Origin: Streptomyces pseudovenezuelae
GTDB lineage: Bacteria > Actinomycetota > Actinomycetes > Streptomycetales > Streptomycetaceae
NCBI RefSeq assembly: GCF_029892565.1
Contig: NZ_JARXVH010000003.1
Location: 310,001-374,000, forward strand
Length of the DNA: 64,000 bases
Direction of reading: 5' to 3'
Shown here: positions 15,434 through 24,800 of the stretch, piece by piece
Layout: the number at the start of each line of letters is the position of its first letter
Numbering within the stretch: the stretch's first letter is position 1
Position numbers and translations under genes: made by a program
The notes under the pieces: model-generated
Told to the model about the DNA's origin: nothing
Databases searched by the model: none
What the model saw: the letters and a program-made list of their open reading frames with translations, nothing else

Positions 15434-16674
15434 GGCGCCGCCCCGCTGCCCGTGGAGATCTCCCACCGCGTCAGGGACGGCGGCAGCGGGGGCGGCGCGA
15501 CGAACGGCGGACGCGCCGGTTCTCCCAGCCCGAGCATGCGGTAGACCACTGAACGCATCCGTCGGTGAAACTGCCCCGGCGCCGACGACAGCGAGGCAAC
15601 GACCTGGTCGTACTGTCCCGGGCTGTGCGACTGTGCCGCGTACTCCAATTGCTCCGCCAGCGGGTACCCCGGAGCGATTACCGGCGCGACGGCAGACAGC
15701 AGAGCCGCCGGAGAACAGGCCGACACCTCACGCCGGTATCCGGCCGTCAACAGCATCGTCGCGTCCGTGAGCGTTCCATAGGCGGTCAGTGATCCGTGGT
15801 CCCCGATGATCCAGTCGGCCGCGATCAACAGCGCCTGCCAGTCGGCCTCAGGCGGGACGACCGCGATCCCCCGGTCCTGGCAACAGGACAGCCAGGCGTG
15901 CACCTGTCGACTGCCGTGCCCCGAGAACACATTGGGGTGGACCAGCATCGCGACCCGGTAGCCGTCGCCGGGCAACTGACTCAACAGCTGCGGCAGCAGG
16001 GAGTCGAGCCGCCCGAACGTCGAGGCCGGTCCCCACGTGGAGGTGACGACCACGAGTCGCTGTCCGTCCTCGATTCCCAGCGCACGGCGATAGGAATCGC
16101 GCCTGAGTCTGCCGACCGTGATCCGGTCGACGCACGGATCTCCCATCACATGAGCCACCGCAAGCGCCTCCGGGCAGGACCGGGCGAGTTCCTCGAGATC
16201 CCGCTCATGGGCATAGACGATCGCCGCGGGAACCAGCCGCCCCTCGTGCAGCAGGTGCTGGCGGCTCAGCATCCCGGGCGACCTCCGCTCTCCTGGCGCC
16301 AGCGCGGTTACGTCGGTGAGCAGTTTGATCTGCCCTGCCCCGTGCGAGATGCGTACGACCGGAGTCCGCAGTCCATGCACTCCGCGGGAGCCCGCCGCGA
16401 GCGCGAGGTCGAACTCGGCCTGCAGGGCCTCTTCCCAAGGCACCGTGGCGATGCCCAGACTCCGCAGGAAGTCGGTGACTCCGTTCCCGAAGGCATGTGG
16501 TGCGACCGTGAAGACCAGTTGAATGCGCAGGTCGGTCTCCAGAAGTTCGAAGACCTCGCGCAGTCGCTGGGCGAAGGTCACGGTGTGGATGACCACCAGA
16601 ACCCTTTTGCAGTCCTGCACTGTCAGCCAGTGCCCCTGCTCGATCAGTGCTGCTTTCGTTGTTCGGACAGACAC
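15430..16674 (-). CDS. GT-B-fold protein, CDP-glycerol glycerophosphotransferase/epimerase-like
   Basis: About 414 residues. The N-terminal half opens with a Rossmann-like strand (CKRVLVVIHTVTFAQRL) and includes FDLALAAGSRGVHGLRTPVVRISHG split over a conserved-looking region. The C-terminal half contains RLVVVTSTWGPAST, VAMLVHPNVF and the end-loop pattern ADWIIGDHGSLTAYGTL, as in the donor-binding C-domain of GT-B glycosyltransferases and CDP-glycerol transferases. Activity and donor are unknown. GTG at 16674 has GGGGG five bases upstream; ATG at 16686 is the alternative. It is the first gene of a coupled pair within island A, which otherwise encodes NLR-type proteins, so it could be an effector, a nucleotide-sugar sensor or cargo. 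Confidence 0.65.
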   Translation of the reverse strand: MSVRTTKAALIEQGHWLTVQDCKRVLVVIHTVTFAQRLREVFELLETDLRIQLVFTVAPHAFGNGVTDFLRSLGIATVPWEEALQAEFDLALAAGSRGVHGLRTPVVRISHGAGQIKLLTDVTALAPGERRSPGMLSRQHLLHEGRLVPAAIVYAHERDLEELARSCPEALAVAHVMGDPCVDRITVGRLRRDSYRRALGIEDGQRLVVVTSTWGPASTFGRLDSLLPQLLSQLPGDGYRVAMLVHPNVFSGHGSRQVHAWLSCCQDRGIAVVPPEADWQALLIAADWIIGDHGSLTAYGTLTDATMLLTAGYRREVSACSPAALLSAVAPVIAPGYPLAEQLEYAAQSHSPGQYDQVVASLSSAPGQFHRRMRSVVYRMLGLGEPARPPFVAPPPLPPSLTRWEISTGSGAAP

Positions 16675-16686
16675 GCGATCCCCCAT

Positions 16687-17132
16687 CGCTCGTCGCTGCG
16701 TACAACAGACGGCATGGGGGTTCCCTGTGCGCACGACGCTTTCCTTGCATGCCTCTTGCAACACCCTTGCCCTGGCGTGTGGCGCATGGCAGGGAGTTGT
16801 CGGGTCTGCGGGTGGGCCGTCGGATGGGGCCAGGCGGTGTCACCGACCGGGCACTCCAGTGGTACGGCCCCATCGTCGGCAAGTGAGCCAGAGCCGAGCA
16901 GAAGGCGCGTACACACGCAAAGGCGCCCCGGACTGGACATCCCCGCCTGCCCAGCCAAGCGCAGAGCCTGTGCGCGCAGGCTCGCCACCCCCTCCTTCCG
17001 CAAAACCGTGCCCAGAGCGTGCCCTTGAGAGCGGACAACCACGGTCACCAGCGGTCCAGCCAGGCACACGCAACGACGCCAGCACAACGCGTCCACGCAG
17101 GTCAGCAGCCATGCTGCCGCCCAAACGCCATC
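16687..17132. other. Gene-free right end of island A
   Basis: About 450 bp with no convincing gene. It holds the promoter of the minus-strand GT-B pair near 16690-16760 and, close to the attachment site, sequence related to the right end of island B: a GACAACCACGGTC-type block near 17035-17048 and the motif at 17095-17113. Confidence 0.6.
17095..17113 (+). other. Conserved island-end motif, copy 1
   Basis: ACGCAGGTCAGCAGCCATG ends 19 bp before the 44-bp core at 17133. The same motif, with one G missing, ends 19 bp before the core at 26305. The equal spacing suggests a recombinase arm site or a shared end of related elements. Confidence 0.55.
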
Positions 17133-17176
17133 GCTTCCCAAGCTGAGAGTGCGAGTTCGATTCTCGTCACCCGCTC
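17133..17176 (+). other. Attachment site, island A/B junction (att2)
   Basis: An exact 44-bp copy of the tRNA-Gly 3' part. It cannot encode a tRNA: the sequence 5' to the anticodon stem is unrelated to the D arm and acceptor. It marks the right end of island A and the left end of island B. Confidence 0.9.
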
Positions 17177-17180
17177 CAAA

Positions 17181-17206
17181 AATCCCCAGGCCAGCGACCT
17201 GGGGAT
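17181..17206 (+). terminator. Terminator after att2
   Basis: AATCCCCAGG pairs with CCTGGGGATT around a short loop and is followed by GTTTGTTG. It has the same position and layout as the stem-loops after the tRNA and after the third core, but a different sequence. Confidence 0.75.
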
Positions 17207-17380
17207 TGTTTGTTGTCTGGAGTCGTCGGGAGCGCGCTGGTCCTCTACGGCTCACGTTGAGACAACCTGTACACAGCCCGGAAGCGCTTCCCGCGATCAG
17301 ACCGAATCGTTGGGGATTCCGCGGTCCGGCCCTGGCAATCTTCGATACTCTCGCCCTCCGCTCCGTAGAGGTAGGGGAGT

Positions 17381-18658
17381 ATGCGAACTGCCAGGCGGGT
17401 TCAGCTTGTCGTTGGTAGTTCCGCCATCCTGGTGGCTTGGACGGCTGCGGCTCTGCTGACAAGGGTGCCGACATTGGTGGTCGCACTACCGATGGTCGGA
17501 GCGCTCTGGCTACTGGTTCTTCTGGACAGCGGGTATCTGCTCGGCCGGGAGTGGGCACACAGTCGTCGACGCCGGGCCGGCCGACCGCAGCGGGAGGCCT
17601 GGGCCCCTGCACCCGAGGTACGCCGGCCAATCGACTACCCGAACATCGTGCCGCGTCCGACGAACGAGATCTCGGTGGACCAGCAGGGGCGGTTCCGGGC
17701 GACCGGCATCCGCCTCGCCGTTCTGCCCGCACTGGCGGTGGTGTTCCTGACCGTCCAGACCGTGTTCCTCGAACACGGCAGTGACCTGGGTCTGGGATTC
17801 GTCCTCGCCGAGTGCCTTCTTCTCGTCGTTATGGTCTGGACGGTGTGGACCGAGCAGGAGCCGTCCCGGCCATGGATCACGAGCCGGGTCAGGGCCGAGC
17901 TCTTCCGCCGTGAGATGTTCCTCGTCCTCACGGCCGTCGGACCCTATCTGGGGCGGACTGATGAGGAGGCCGGGCGGGTCCGCGACGCCCGGCTGAGTCT
18001 GCTCGCTGCTGCCGGCCCGGCCGAACTCGACGGGTTCACCCGCCTCGCCGACCGGGATACGGACGGCGCGGAGAGCCACTGGCAGGACGAGGTCTGGCGG
18101 CGGGCGACCAATGCCAATCCCAATGCGGGTGCGGGTACTCGCAGCGACACCACTGAGCGCATGCGCACCTACTTCGACTACCGGATCAGGCGCCAGGCCC
18201 TGTTCTTCGAGCTGGCCGCCGAGAAGTGCGAACGAACCGAGAGCATCCTCAGCAGGGTCGCCAAAGGGGCGATCCTGGCAGCCGTCGTCGTCGCCCTCGC
18301 GTACGGCGCCCTCCTCTTCTCGGGTCGGGACGGGGATGAGCCCTCGGTGGCCACCGCGGTCATCGCGCTGCTCGCGGCAGGCTTGCCGCCCCTTTGCAAC
18401 ACGGTGTTGGCCGTGCAGAATCTGCTCGCCGCACAGCGGCTGGCCGCCTCGTACCGGGAGACCCGTCAGGAACTGCTGGGGCACGAGAACACCCTGCGCA
18501 AGCTGCTCGCCGAGACCGGGGCCGAGCCCGAGCCCACTGGCCTCGAACTCGCCGTCTGCTTCCGGGCATTGGCCATTCGGGTCGAGTCGACGCTCACGGA
18601 AGAACTCCGCCGTTGGCGGATCATCGTCGCGAAACCCGAGTTCGAGGCGGGTTTGTGA
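17381..18658 (+). CDS. Multi-pass membrane protein, possible SLATT-like effector
   Basis: 425 residues. The N-terminal hydrophobic hairpin (VVGSSAILVAWTAAALL; VALPMVGALWLLVLL) is followed by a basic loop, a second hairpin around residues 110-155, a long soluble segment, and a C-terminal pair of spans (AILAAVVVALAYGALLF; AVIALLAAGLPPLCNTVLAV) flanked by long helices. The stretch FDYRIRRQALFFELAAEKCERTESILSRV directly before the third hairpin (split here: FDYRIRRQALFFELAAEK, CERTESILSRV) recalls SLATT/DUF4231 two-span effectors of nucleotide-activated conflict systems; I rate this as possible. It is the first gene of the island B operon, 43 bp before the TIR gene. It would be the natural membrane-permeabilising or anchoring component. 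Confidence 0.6.
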   Translation: MRTARRVQLVVGSSAILVAWTAAALLTRVPTLVVALPMVGALWLLVLLDSGYLLGREWAHSRRRRAGRPQREAWAPAPEVRRPIDYPNIVPRPTNEISVDQQGRFRATGIRLAVLPALAVVFLTVQTVFLEHGSDLGLGFVLAECLLLVVMVWTVWTEQEPSRPWITSRVRAELFRREMFLVLTAVGPYLGRTDEEAGRVRDARLSLLAAAGPAELDGFTRLADRDTDGAESHWQDEVWRRATNANPNAGAGTRSDTTERMRTYFDYRIRRQALFFELAAEKCERTESILSRVAKGAILAAVVVALAYGALLFSGRDGDEPSVATAVIALLAAGLPPLCNTVLAVQNLLAAQRLAASYRETRQELLGHENTLRKLLAETGAEPEPTGLELAVCFRALAIRVESTLTEELRRWRIIVAKPEFEAGL

Positions 18659-18701
18659 GACTTTCCCCCGCGATGGCTGACGATGGCTCACAATCAGCCT
18701 C

Positions 18702-19973
18702 GTGGGGGACGTGTTCATCAGCCATAGCGCCCGGGGCGACGCGTTCGCCACCGCTGTCCTGACGAGGATCGAGAAGCACCTCAAGGAGAAGAACCACACC
18801 CCGCTGGTGGACCAGTCGGACATCCCTCCCGGCAACGAGTGGCGTCCCGAGATCGTCCACTGGCTCGCCCGCTGCGACGCGGCCGTCGTTCTGCTCAACG
18901 AGAAGGCGCTGGAGTCCCACTGGGTACGGCGCGAGGTCAACATCCTGATGTGGCGCAGGGCGCTCGGCGCACCCCTGCTCGTGATACCCGTCCTGCTGGA
19001 CGGCCTCACGACCACGGCCGTCAAGATCGCCGGACTGGAGGAGCTTCGGCCGATCCAGTTCGCACGGACCGCGCGGGGCGAACAGCCGGATGCCGACAGC
19101 CTCTCCGCCCAGGTTCTGGAGCGGTTCGCAGACCTACCCGAAGCGGCGACGGGCGACGACCCGATGAGTACCTGGCTCAAGCGGCTGGGCCTGTATCTCT
19201 CCGAGGCTCAGCAGCGGTCCAACCTGTTGGTCGACGCCGCGAGGGCGCTCAAGTCCGAGAGCGAGTATCTGGCCCATGTCACCGGCCGACATGGCGGCTG
19301 CCTGTTCCTCGCAGACCAGTTCCTGATGGCTCCTCCCGACCGGATGGAGGCGGCTCTCGACGTCCTCGCCCCCTCGCTGCCGGACTACGTCATCCGCCGG
19401 CTGACCGCGGAGCTGGCCCCCACCTGGGTCGACGAGGAGGCCGCCCGCGGCGTGCTCCCCGCACCGGACAAACGGCCCCACGAGATGACGGTCCTGCTCA
19501 ACGCCCGGACGGCCGGCACGGCCGAACAGTACATACGGCGGGCGACCTGCGCCGCCACCCGCGGCTTCGAGGTGACATCGATCAGGACTCTGCCCACCGG
19601 CGAGGACCGGGTCGGGGAGCGGTTCCGCGACTGGGAGAACGCGGTGTGGTGCGAGTTCTTCGAAGCCGACACCGAAGAGGACCGGGTACTGCCCCGCGAT
19701 GTCGACGCGCGGACCCACTACCTCGTCATCAACGAACTCTGCCCGCCCAACGTCGAGTTCGCGCAGGCCGTCAAGCGACTGCACGAGGCCTTCTCCTGGC
19801 TGATCGTCCTGGTGGCGACAGGCACGGAGGAGCCTGACGACCAGGTCCGGGCGGCCTTCGGGAACGCGGTACAGCTGCGCCCCCTGCTCACCTGGGAGGA
19901 CGAGCAGACGGCGAAGGCCCGCACCAAGCGCCTCAGGAAAAAGCACGAACATCTGGCCGGTACGTACTCATAG
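18702..19973 (+). CDS. TIR-domain protein (putative NADase)
   Basis: 423 residues. An N-terminal TIR domain spans ~1-130: DVFISHSARGDAFA (strand A and the BB-loop approach), DQSDIPPGNEWRPEI, CDAAVVLLNEKALES and HWVRREVNIL. Glu78 of the WVRRE segment aligns with the catalytic glutamate of NAD-cleaving TIR domains such as SARM1. The remaining ~290 residues include a helical stretch and an alpha/beta region ending VAFSWLIVLVATGT-like; they match no family I know and may couple the TIR to the AAA+ protein. Prokaryotic TIRs commonly kill infected cells by NAD depletion or make cyclic ADP-ribose signals. The GTG start at 18702 has a weak ribosome site. The stop lies 8 bp before the MoxR gene. Confidence 0.82.
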   Translation: MGDVFISHSARGDAFATAVLTRIEKHLKEKNHTPLVDQSDIPPGNEWRPEIVHWLARCDAAVVLLNEKALESHWVRREVNILMWRRALGAPLLVIPVLLDGLTTTAVKIAGLEELRPIQFARTARGEQPDADSLSAQVLERFADLPEAATGDDPMSTWLKRLGLYLSEAQQRSNLLVDAARALKSESEYLAHVTGRHGGCLFLADQFLMAPPDRMEAALDVLAPSLPDYVIRRLTAELAPTWVDEEAARGVLPAPDKRPHEMTVLLNARTAGTAEQYIRRATCAATRGFEVTSIRTLPTGEDRVGERFRDWENAVWCEFFEADTEEDRVLPRDVDARTHYLVINELCPPNVEFAQAVKRLHEAFSWLIVLVATGTEEPDDQVRAAFGNAVQLRPLLTWEDEQTAKARTKRLRKKHEHLAGTYS

Positions 19974-19981
19974 GAGCCCTC

Positions 19982-20905
19982 GTGGCCGATCTCGTCTCGC
20001 ACGGTCCCGACGCCAGGGACGGCCGGGTCTACGACATGTCGGAGGACCTCCGGCTGGCCATCGACGTCGCGCTGGCCACCGACCGGCCCCTGCTGCTGAG
20101 CGGCGACCCGGGAGCGGGCAAGTCGTCCCTGGCCCCCTACTTCGCCCGCGAACACGACATGCGGTACTACGAGCATGTGGTCACGTCCCGGACCCAGGCC
20201 ACCGACCTGTTGTGGACGTTCGACAGCGTGCGCAGGCTGGCGGACGCGCAGGCGCACCGCGGCATGCTCAACGATGGCGACTACATCGACCCCGGTGTCC
20301 TGTGGTGGTCACTCGCCCCCGAGTCGGCCCACACCCGCGGTGGGCTCCTCAAGCCGCTCCACCGGCACGACCCGCACGAACGGTTCTACCGGCAGCACCG
20401 GACGAAGGGGGCCGTCGTCCTCATCGACGAGATCGACAAGGCCGACCCTGACGTGCCCAACAGCCTGCTCGTGCCGCTGGGCTCACAGGAGTTCACCGTC
20501 GCCGAGACCGGGACGCCCGTGCGTCGCGAGGCCGACGCCGGCAACGCTCTGATCATCATCACCACCAACGGCGAGCGCGAACTCCCGCAGGCCTTCCTGC
20601 GCCGCTGTATCACCTTCACCCTGCCCAGCCCGACCCGCGAGAGCCTGATGCGGATCGCGCGACTGCACCTGGAGGAGGAGGGCGTGGAGCTGGACTCTTC
20701 GACGCTGGACCTCGCCGGTGATCTCGCCGATCAGCTCATGACCGTACGGAAGGACGAGGAGGTCCGGCGCGAGCGGCAGCCCAGCACCGCCGAGTACCTG
20801 GACGCCCTGCGCGCCTGCCGCACGCTGCACCTCGGTCCGGGCCATCCGCGGTGGCCCCTCGTCCGCAGTCTGACGCTCGCCAAGTCCCGGCAGTGGGAGC
20901 GGTGA
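19982..20905 (+). CDS. MoxR-type AAA+ ATPase
   Basis: 307 residues. Walker A is GDPGAGKS (41-48), Walker B AVVLIDE (144-150), sensor 1 IITTN (~192-196), with the following arginines (AFLRRC, ~204-209) as arginine-finger candidates; a C-terminal lid helical domain is present. MoxR ATPases act as chaperones with vWA proteins, and in the ternary conflict systems described for multicellular bacteria they are paired with a vWA-like protein and an effector. The next two genes supply exactly these: a vWA-like protein and a CHAT protease. AGGAG lies five to six bases before the GTG start, and four bases separate the stop from the next gene. Confidence 0.88.
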   Translation: MADLVSHGPDARDGRVYDMSEDLRLAIDVALATDRPLLLSGDPGAGKSSLAPYFAREHDMRYYEHVVTSRTQATDLLWTFDSVRRLADAQAHRGMLNDGDYIDPGVLWWSLAPESAHTRGGLLKPLHRHDPHERFYRQHRTKGAVVLIDEIDKADPDVPNSLLVPLGSQEFTVAETGTPVRREADAGNALIIITTNGERELPQAFLRRCITFTLPSPTRESLMRIARLHLEEEGVELDSSTLDLAGDLADQLMTVRKDEEVRRERQPSTAEYLDALRACRTLHLGPGHPRWPLVRSLTLAKSRQWER

Positions 20906-20909
20906 CGCG

Positions 20910-21869
20910 ATGCGTCCGGAGATCTGGATCGGTGACGTGGTCCGCGCCCTGGAAGTGGCGCGGACCGAGATCGAGCAGGCACAGGTCCTGGAACTGCTGG
21001 GGCTGACCGGTGGCATACCCCTCACGGACCCCGTCGTCACACCCCCGACCCCTCCCCTGCCGGAGCCCTCGCCCGAGACCGCCCGCGAGGAGCCCGATGC
21101 GGAGCCCGACGACGAACCGCCGCCCAGGTACGACGCCGAGGACCGGCACGAGACCGTGGACGTGACGGCGGAGTTGCCCCTGCTCCAGCCGGTACGCATC
21201 GAGACCACGAGCCCGTCGCGTGAGCCGGTGCGGCCGCTCGCCAGGCCGACACCCGAGCGCGTCCCGCTCCCGTACACGCCCCTTCTCGTGCCGGGCTGGA
21301 CCAGTGCCATTCTCCGGGCCATGCTCTCCCGGCAGGTGTGCGAGGGCCCCGTGGACATTCCGGCGCTGATCGACACGCTCGCGCACGGCCGCCCTGTCGT
21401 ACGGCTGCCGCGTCGGCCCGTGTCCACGCTGCGGGACGGCATCCAGGTGCTGGTCGACCGGGGCACCGGTATGCAGCCGTTCCGCCGCGACCAGGACCAA
21501 CTCGTCCACCGGATCCGTACGGTGGTCGGCTCCGGGCTGGTCGAAGTCGGCTACTTCGCCGATCTCCCTCAACGCGGAACCGGGCCCGGCGCACGCTGGA
21601 CGCGCACCACGTACGCGCCTCCCGACTCCGGCAGGTGCGTCCTGCTGCTCTCGGATCTCGGACTCGGCGGCCGCCCCGACGACCCCAACCGCGGCACCCG
21701 GCCGGGCTGGGAGGAGTTCGTCGCCCTCGTCACCCGGGCCGGTTGCGGCGCCGTCGCGCTCTCGCCGTACCCGCCCAAGCGCTGGCCCGAGTGGATGACG
21801 AGGCTGTTGCCGCTGGTCAGTTGGGACCGCACCACCACCGCCGGCCGAATCAAGGCGAGGCTGCGGTGA
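20910..21869 (+). CDS. vWA-like partner of MoxR
   Basis: 319 residues. A short helical N-terminus (IWIGDVVRALEVARTEI) and a ~90-residue acidic/proline-rich linker precede a C-terminal alpha/beta domain. That domain has a Rossmann-like core: GIQVLVDRGTGMQPF (the place of the MIDAS DxSxS), CVLLLSDLGLGG and GCGAVALSPYPPKRWPEWM. The MIDAS serines are replaced (DRGTGM), so metal binding may be altered. Its position between MoxR and the effector fits the vWA component of MoxR ternary systems. The stop overlaps the GTG of the CHAT gene (GTGA), implying stoichiometric synthesis. Confidence 0.7.
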   Translation: MRPEIWIGDVVRALEVARTEIEQAQVLELLGLTGGIPLTDPVVTPPTPPLPEPSPETAREEPDAEPDDEPPPRYDAEDRHETVDVTAELPLLQPVRIETTSPSREPVRPLARPTPERVPLPYTPLLVPGWTSAILRAMLSRQVCEGPVDIPALIDTLAHGRPVVRLPRRPVSTLRDGIQVLVDRGTGMQPFRRDQDQLVHRIRTVVGSGLVEVGYFADLPQRGTGPGARWTRTTYAPPDSGRCVLLLSDLGLGGRPDDPNRGTRPGWEEFVALVTRAGCGAVALSPYPPKRWPEWMTRLLPLVSWDRTTTAGRIKARLR

Positions 21870-24800
21870 CCGCCCCACCGGAACCGGAAGAGATGCCACC
21901 CCCGCCGACGGCCGGAGCGCTGGAGCTGGCCACGGTCCTGAGCATCGCCACCCGTATCGAACCCGAACTGATCCGCGCGGTCCGGCTCCGGCTCCTGCCC
22001 CACCTGGACGTCGGCGCCGAAGCCGATCTGTGGTTCTGCGACTGGGTGGGCGCCCGTACGCCCGAGGCCATCGCGCTGCTCCCGGAATGTCTGCCCTACC
22101 TGCGCGCGGGCCTGGTGCGGAAACTGGAGACCGATCCGCGCCTCCGCGAGGTCATCGACATCGTCACTGATGTTCACAGCGGACTTTCGCCCGCGCTGCT
22201 CCTGGAGGAGCGGGTCACCTGGGACAGCCTGACCGGCGCCACGGAGGCCGCGGACCAGCACCTCAACCAAGCCCTGCACGCCCTGGTACGGCAGAACCGC
22301 TCGGGCCTGGCGGGCTGGTTCGCAGAAGCCTGGAAGAGGCTGCCCGTCGAGGCCCGCTCGACCGCCACCGCGTGGAGTCTCGCCAACGCGGCCCGCCCGT
22401 ACGTCCCGTCCCTCGACCCCGGTACGGCACCGGAACTCACCCTCACCACCGTCTCGTCCATCGCCGCCGCCGTGGGAGAGGCCCGGCTCGGCGTACAGCG
22501 CGAAGGAACCGCGCTGCTGTTGGGCGACGTAGCGGGGACACGCGCGTCGGCGATCCTCGTCCCCGACACCCACCCGCGCGTGGTCGAGGTCGTCACGCAC
22601 TCCGCCACCCGGACGGTGCAGATCGACGCGTCCGGCGTCGTCCGCGTCGAGGTGGGGAGGGGGCAGGTCGGCCTCCGCACGGGGGCGGGGCATGTGTACG
22701 AGCTCGACCGGCCCGCGCCGGCCGCGTCACAGTCCGAGGATGCCGAGTACGAGTTGCTGATCGGCGCGCTCGGATCCGTGCCACTGCCCGAACTGGCTCC
22801 CCACCTGGTCAGGGTGATGCGGGCCCTTCTCGGCCGCTTCAGCCGGGAGGACGACCTCGGAGCTCTGGGCGATGCGCACAGGCTGGCGGAGCGGGTCCTG
22901 GCGGCCCGTTACGACTGGAGGTCCTCCCCCGAACTCGGCTGCGAGACCGCGGAGGCGTTCTATCTTCACGGCCTCCGCGTCGGCACCCGGAAATCGCTGG
23001 AGCGGGCTGCAAGCATCAGCCAGGACATGACCGAGATCCCGGACCCCGCCATAGCCGTACGCGTCTGGTCAGTTCTCGGCGCCGCCTTCCGCGAACTCTT
23101 CTCCCACACGGGGGACATCGATCAACTGCGTAGGTCCGTGGACACCCTCGTCACACCGGTGGACAGGCTGTCGGGGCGCGGAGTCGACACCCTGCCGCTT
23201 GTCTCCGAACTGCTGCGCACGTACGCGGTTCTCCACGAGGTCGAACACCGCGAGGAGATCCTGCGGCGCGCTCTGGCACTCGCCGACGAAACGCTCAGGA
23301 CGGATGACGCCTTGGCGGCCTCCGCGCTGCCGCTGGCACGGATGGTCCTGGCTCGGTTCGGGACGACAGGAAACCCCGACGAGCTCAGCCATGCCGAGGA
23401 ACTGGCCCGTCACAGCTCGACATCCGAGGGGCCCAGAGCTGTTCAGTCCGAGCGAGCGGCCGTCATCGCCGCGGTGAACCTGGCCCGGTTCTGGGCGGAC
23501 GGCTCGCAGGAAGCACTCGCCGACGCCCTGGCGTTCTCGCGGTCGGCCATCACCCTCAGCCCTCCGGGGGACGGCCTACGACGATCCCGGCTGCGGCTCG
23601 CACACGCCGATGTGCTGCGCGTGTCCTTCGCCATGTCGCACAACAAGGCAGAACTGGACGAGGCCCTGGCTCTGGCCGAACAAGCGGCCGATTCCCTGCC
23701 GAAGGCGTCGCCTTGGCGGCAGGCGGCGCACAACACGCTGACCCAGTGCCTGCTGGACAGATTCGCGCAGACGGGCGCCATGCCAGATCTCGACCGCGCC
23801 ATCGAGACAACCCGGTCGATCCATCCCGGAACCAGAGCCGATACCGACCTCCCTTACTGGCACACGGCGATCGTCCAGCAACGCGAGGGCCTGCTCCTGA
23901 AGTACCGGGCGGCCGGAGACGTCGATTCCCTATTCATGATCATCAACGCCTTGGAGCCGGCGAGGGCGAGTCGCTCCCAACGCGTGGCTCTGGTCACCAA
24001 CTACGCATCCGCCCTGCTCGAACTGAAGACCCGCGGGGAGTCGCCGCTACACCTCAACAGGGCGCTCACAAGGCTTGACTCCCTACGGGAAGAAACTCCC
24101 CCTTCGCAGTCTGTGGACACCGTGCTGGTACCCGTCCTGCTGGCCAGTGCCAGGGTGATCTCCCACATGGCGGACGCGTCCTCCGAATCAATCCGCCGCG
24201 CGGCGGACGCCGCACGACTGGTCACCCAGGAACGGACCGCACAGCCGCTGCATCGCCTCCAGGCCGCACTGCTCTGGGGAACTCTGGCGATGCGGCTCGA
24301 CCTCCATGAGGAGGTCATCCATAGTTACCAGGCCGTCACCAGGGAACTCCCGCCGGTTGTGCTGCTGCCCGGCGGCGAACGTGAGGCCCTCATCAGGGCC
24401 TGGGAGGAACGAAGCCGGGAAGCCGCTGCCTACGCCATCGAGGCGGGAGCTCCGGAGCTCGCGCTGGAGTTCCTTGAGCAGCGGAGCGTCCTGCTGTCGG
24501 CATGGGCCAAGGACTCCCATGCCGAGGTGGACCGTCTGCGTAGGGTGGCGCGGGAACTCGCCGCGGAACTCCAGTGGCTGTGGACGTTTCTCCACTTGGA
24601 GGCCGGACCGGCCAACACACCGGTCTTCCAGCGGAGGGACCTGGTGCAGGCCCGGATGGACCACCTGGTCAAATCGGTGCGTGCCGTTCCGGGCTTCGAG
24701 GACTTCCTCGCCCCCGTGGCCACCCAACGGCTGGTTCTGGCCGCGAGCGAGGGGCCCGTCGTCGTACTCAGCGCCGTCGCCCGGCGCTGCGACGCGCTTC

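Larger units (their letters stand above)
7396..17176. mobile_element. Genomic island A in tRNA-Gly
   Basis: A 9.8-kb segment bounded by direct 44-bp repeats of the tRNA 3' end. Its content is accessory: toxin-antitoxin remnants, a small amyloid-motif protein, two NB-ARC/TPR proteins and a GT-B-like pair. Some stretches (about 9640-10450 and 12266-12330) are visibly richer in A/T than the flanking chromosome. No integrase, excisionase or transfer gene was found, so if it moves it probably does so in trans, or it is a fixed remnant. Confidence 0.75.

Noticed and set aside
17133..17176. Second tRNA-Gly gene
   Set aside because: Only the 3' portion is present; no D arm or 5' acceptor strand precedes it, so it is an attachment site copy. 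The same holds for 26305-26348.
21338..21865. Upstream extension of the CHAT gene
   Set aside because: The frame stays open but lies inside the vWA-like gene and reads as Arg/Pro-rich shadow; the GTG at 21866 with a GTGA overlap is the natural start.
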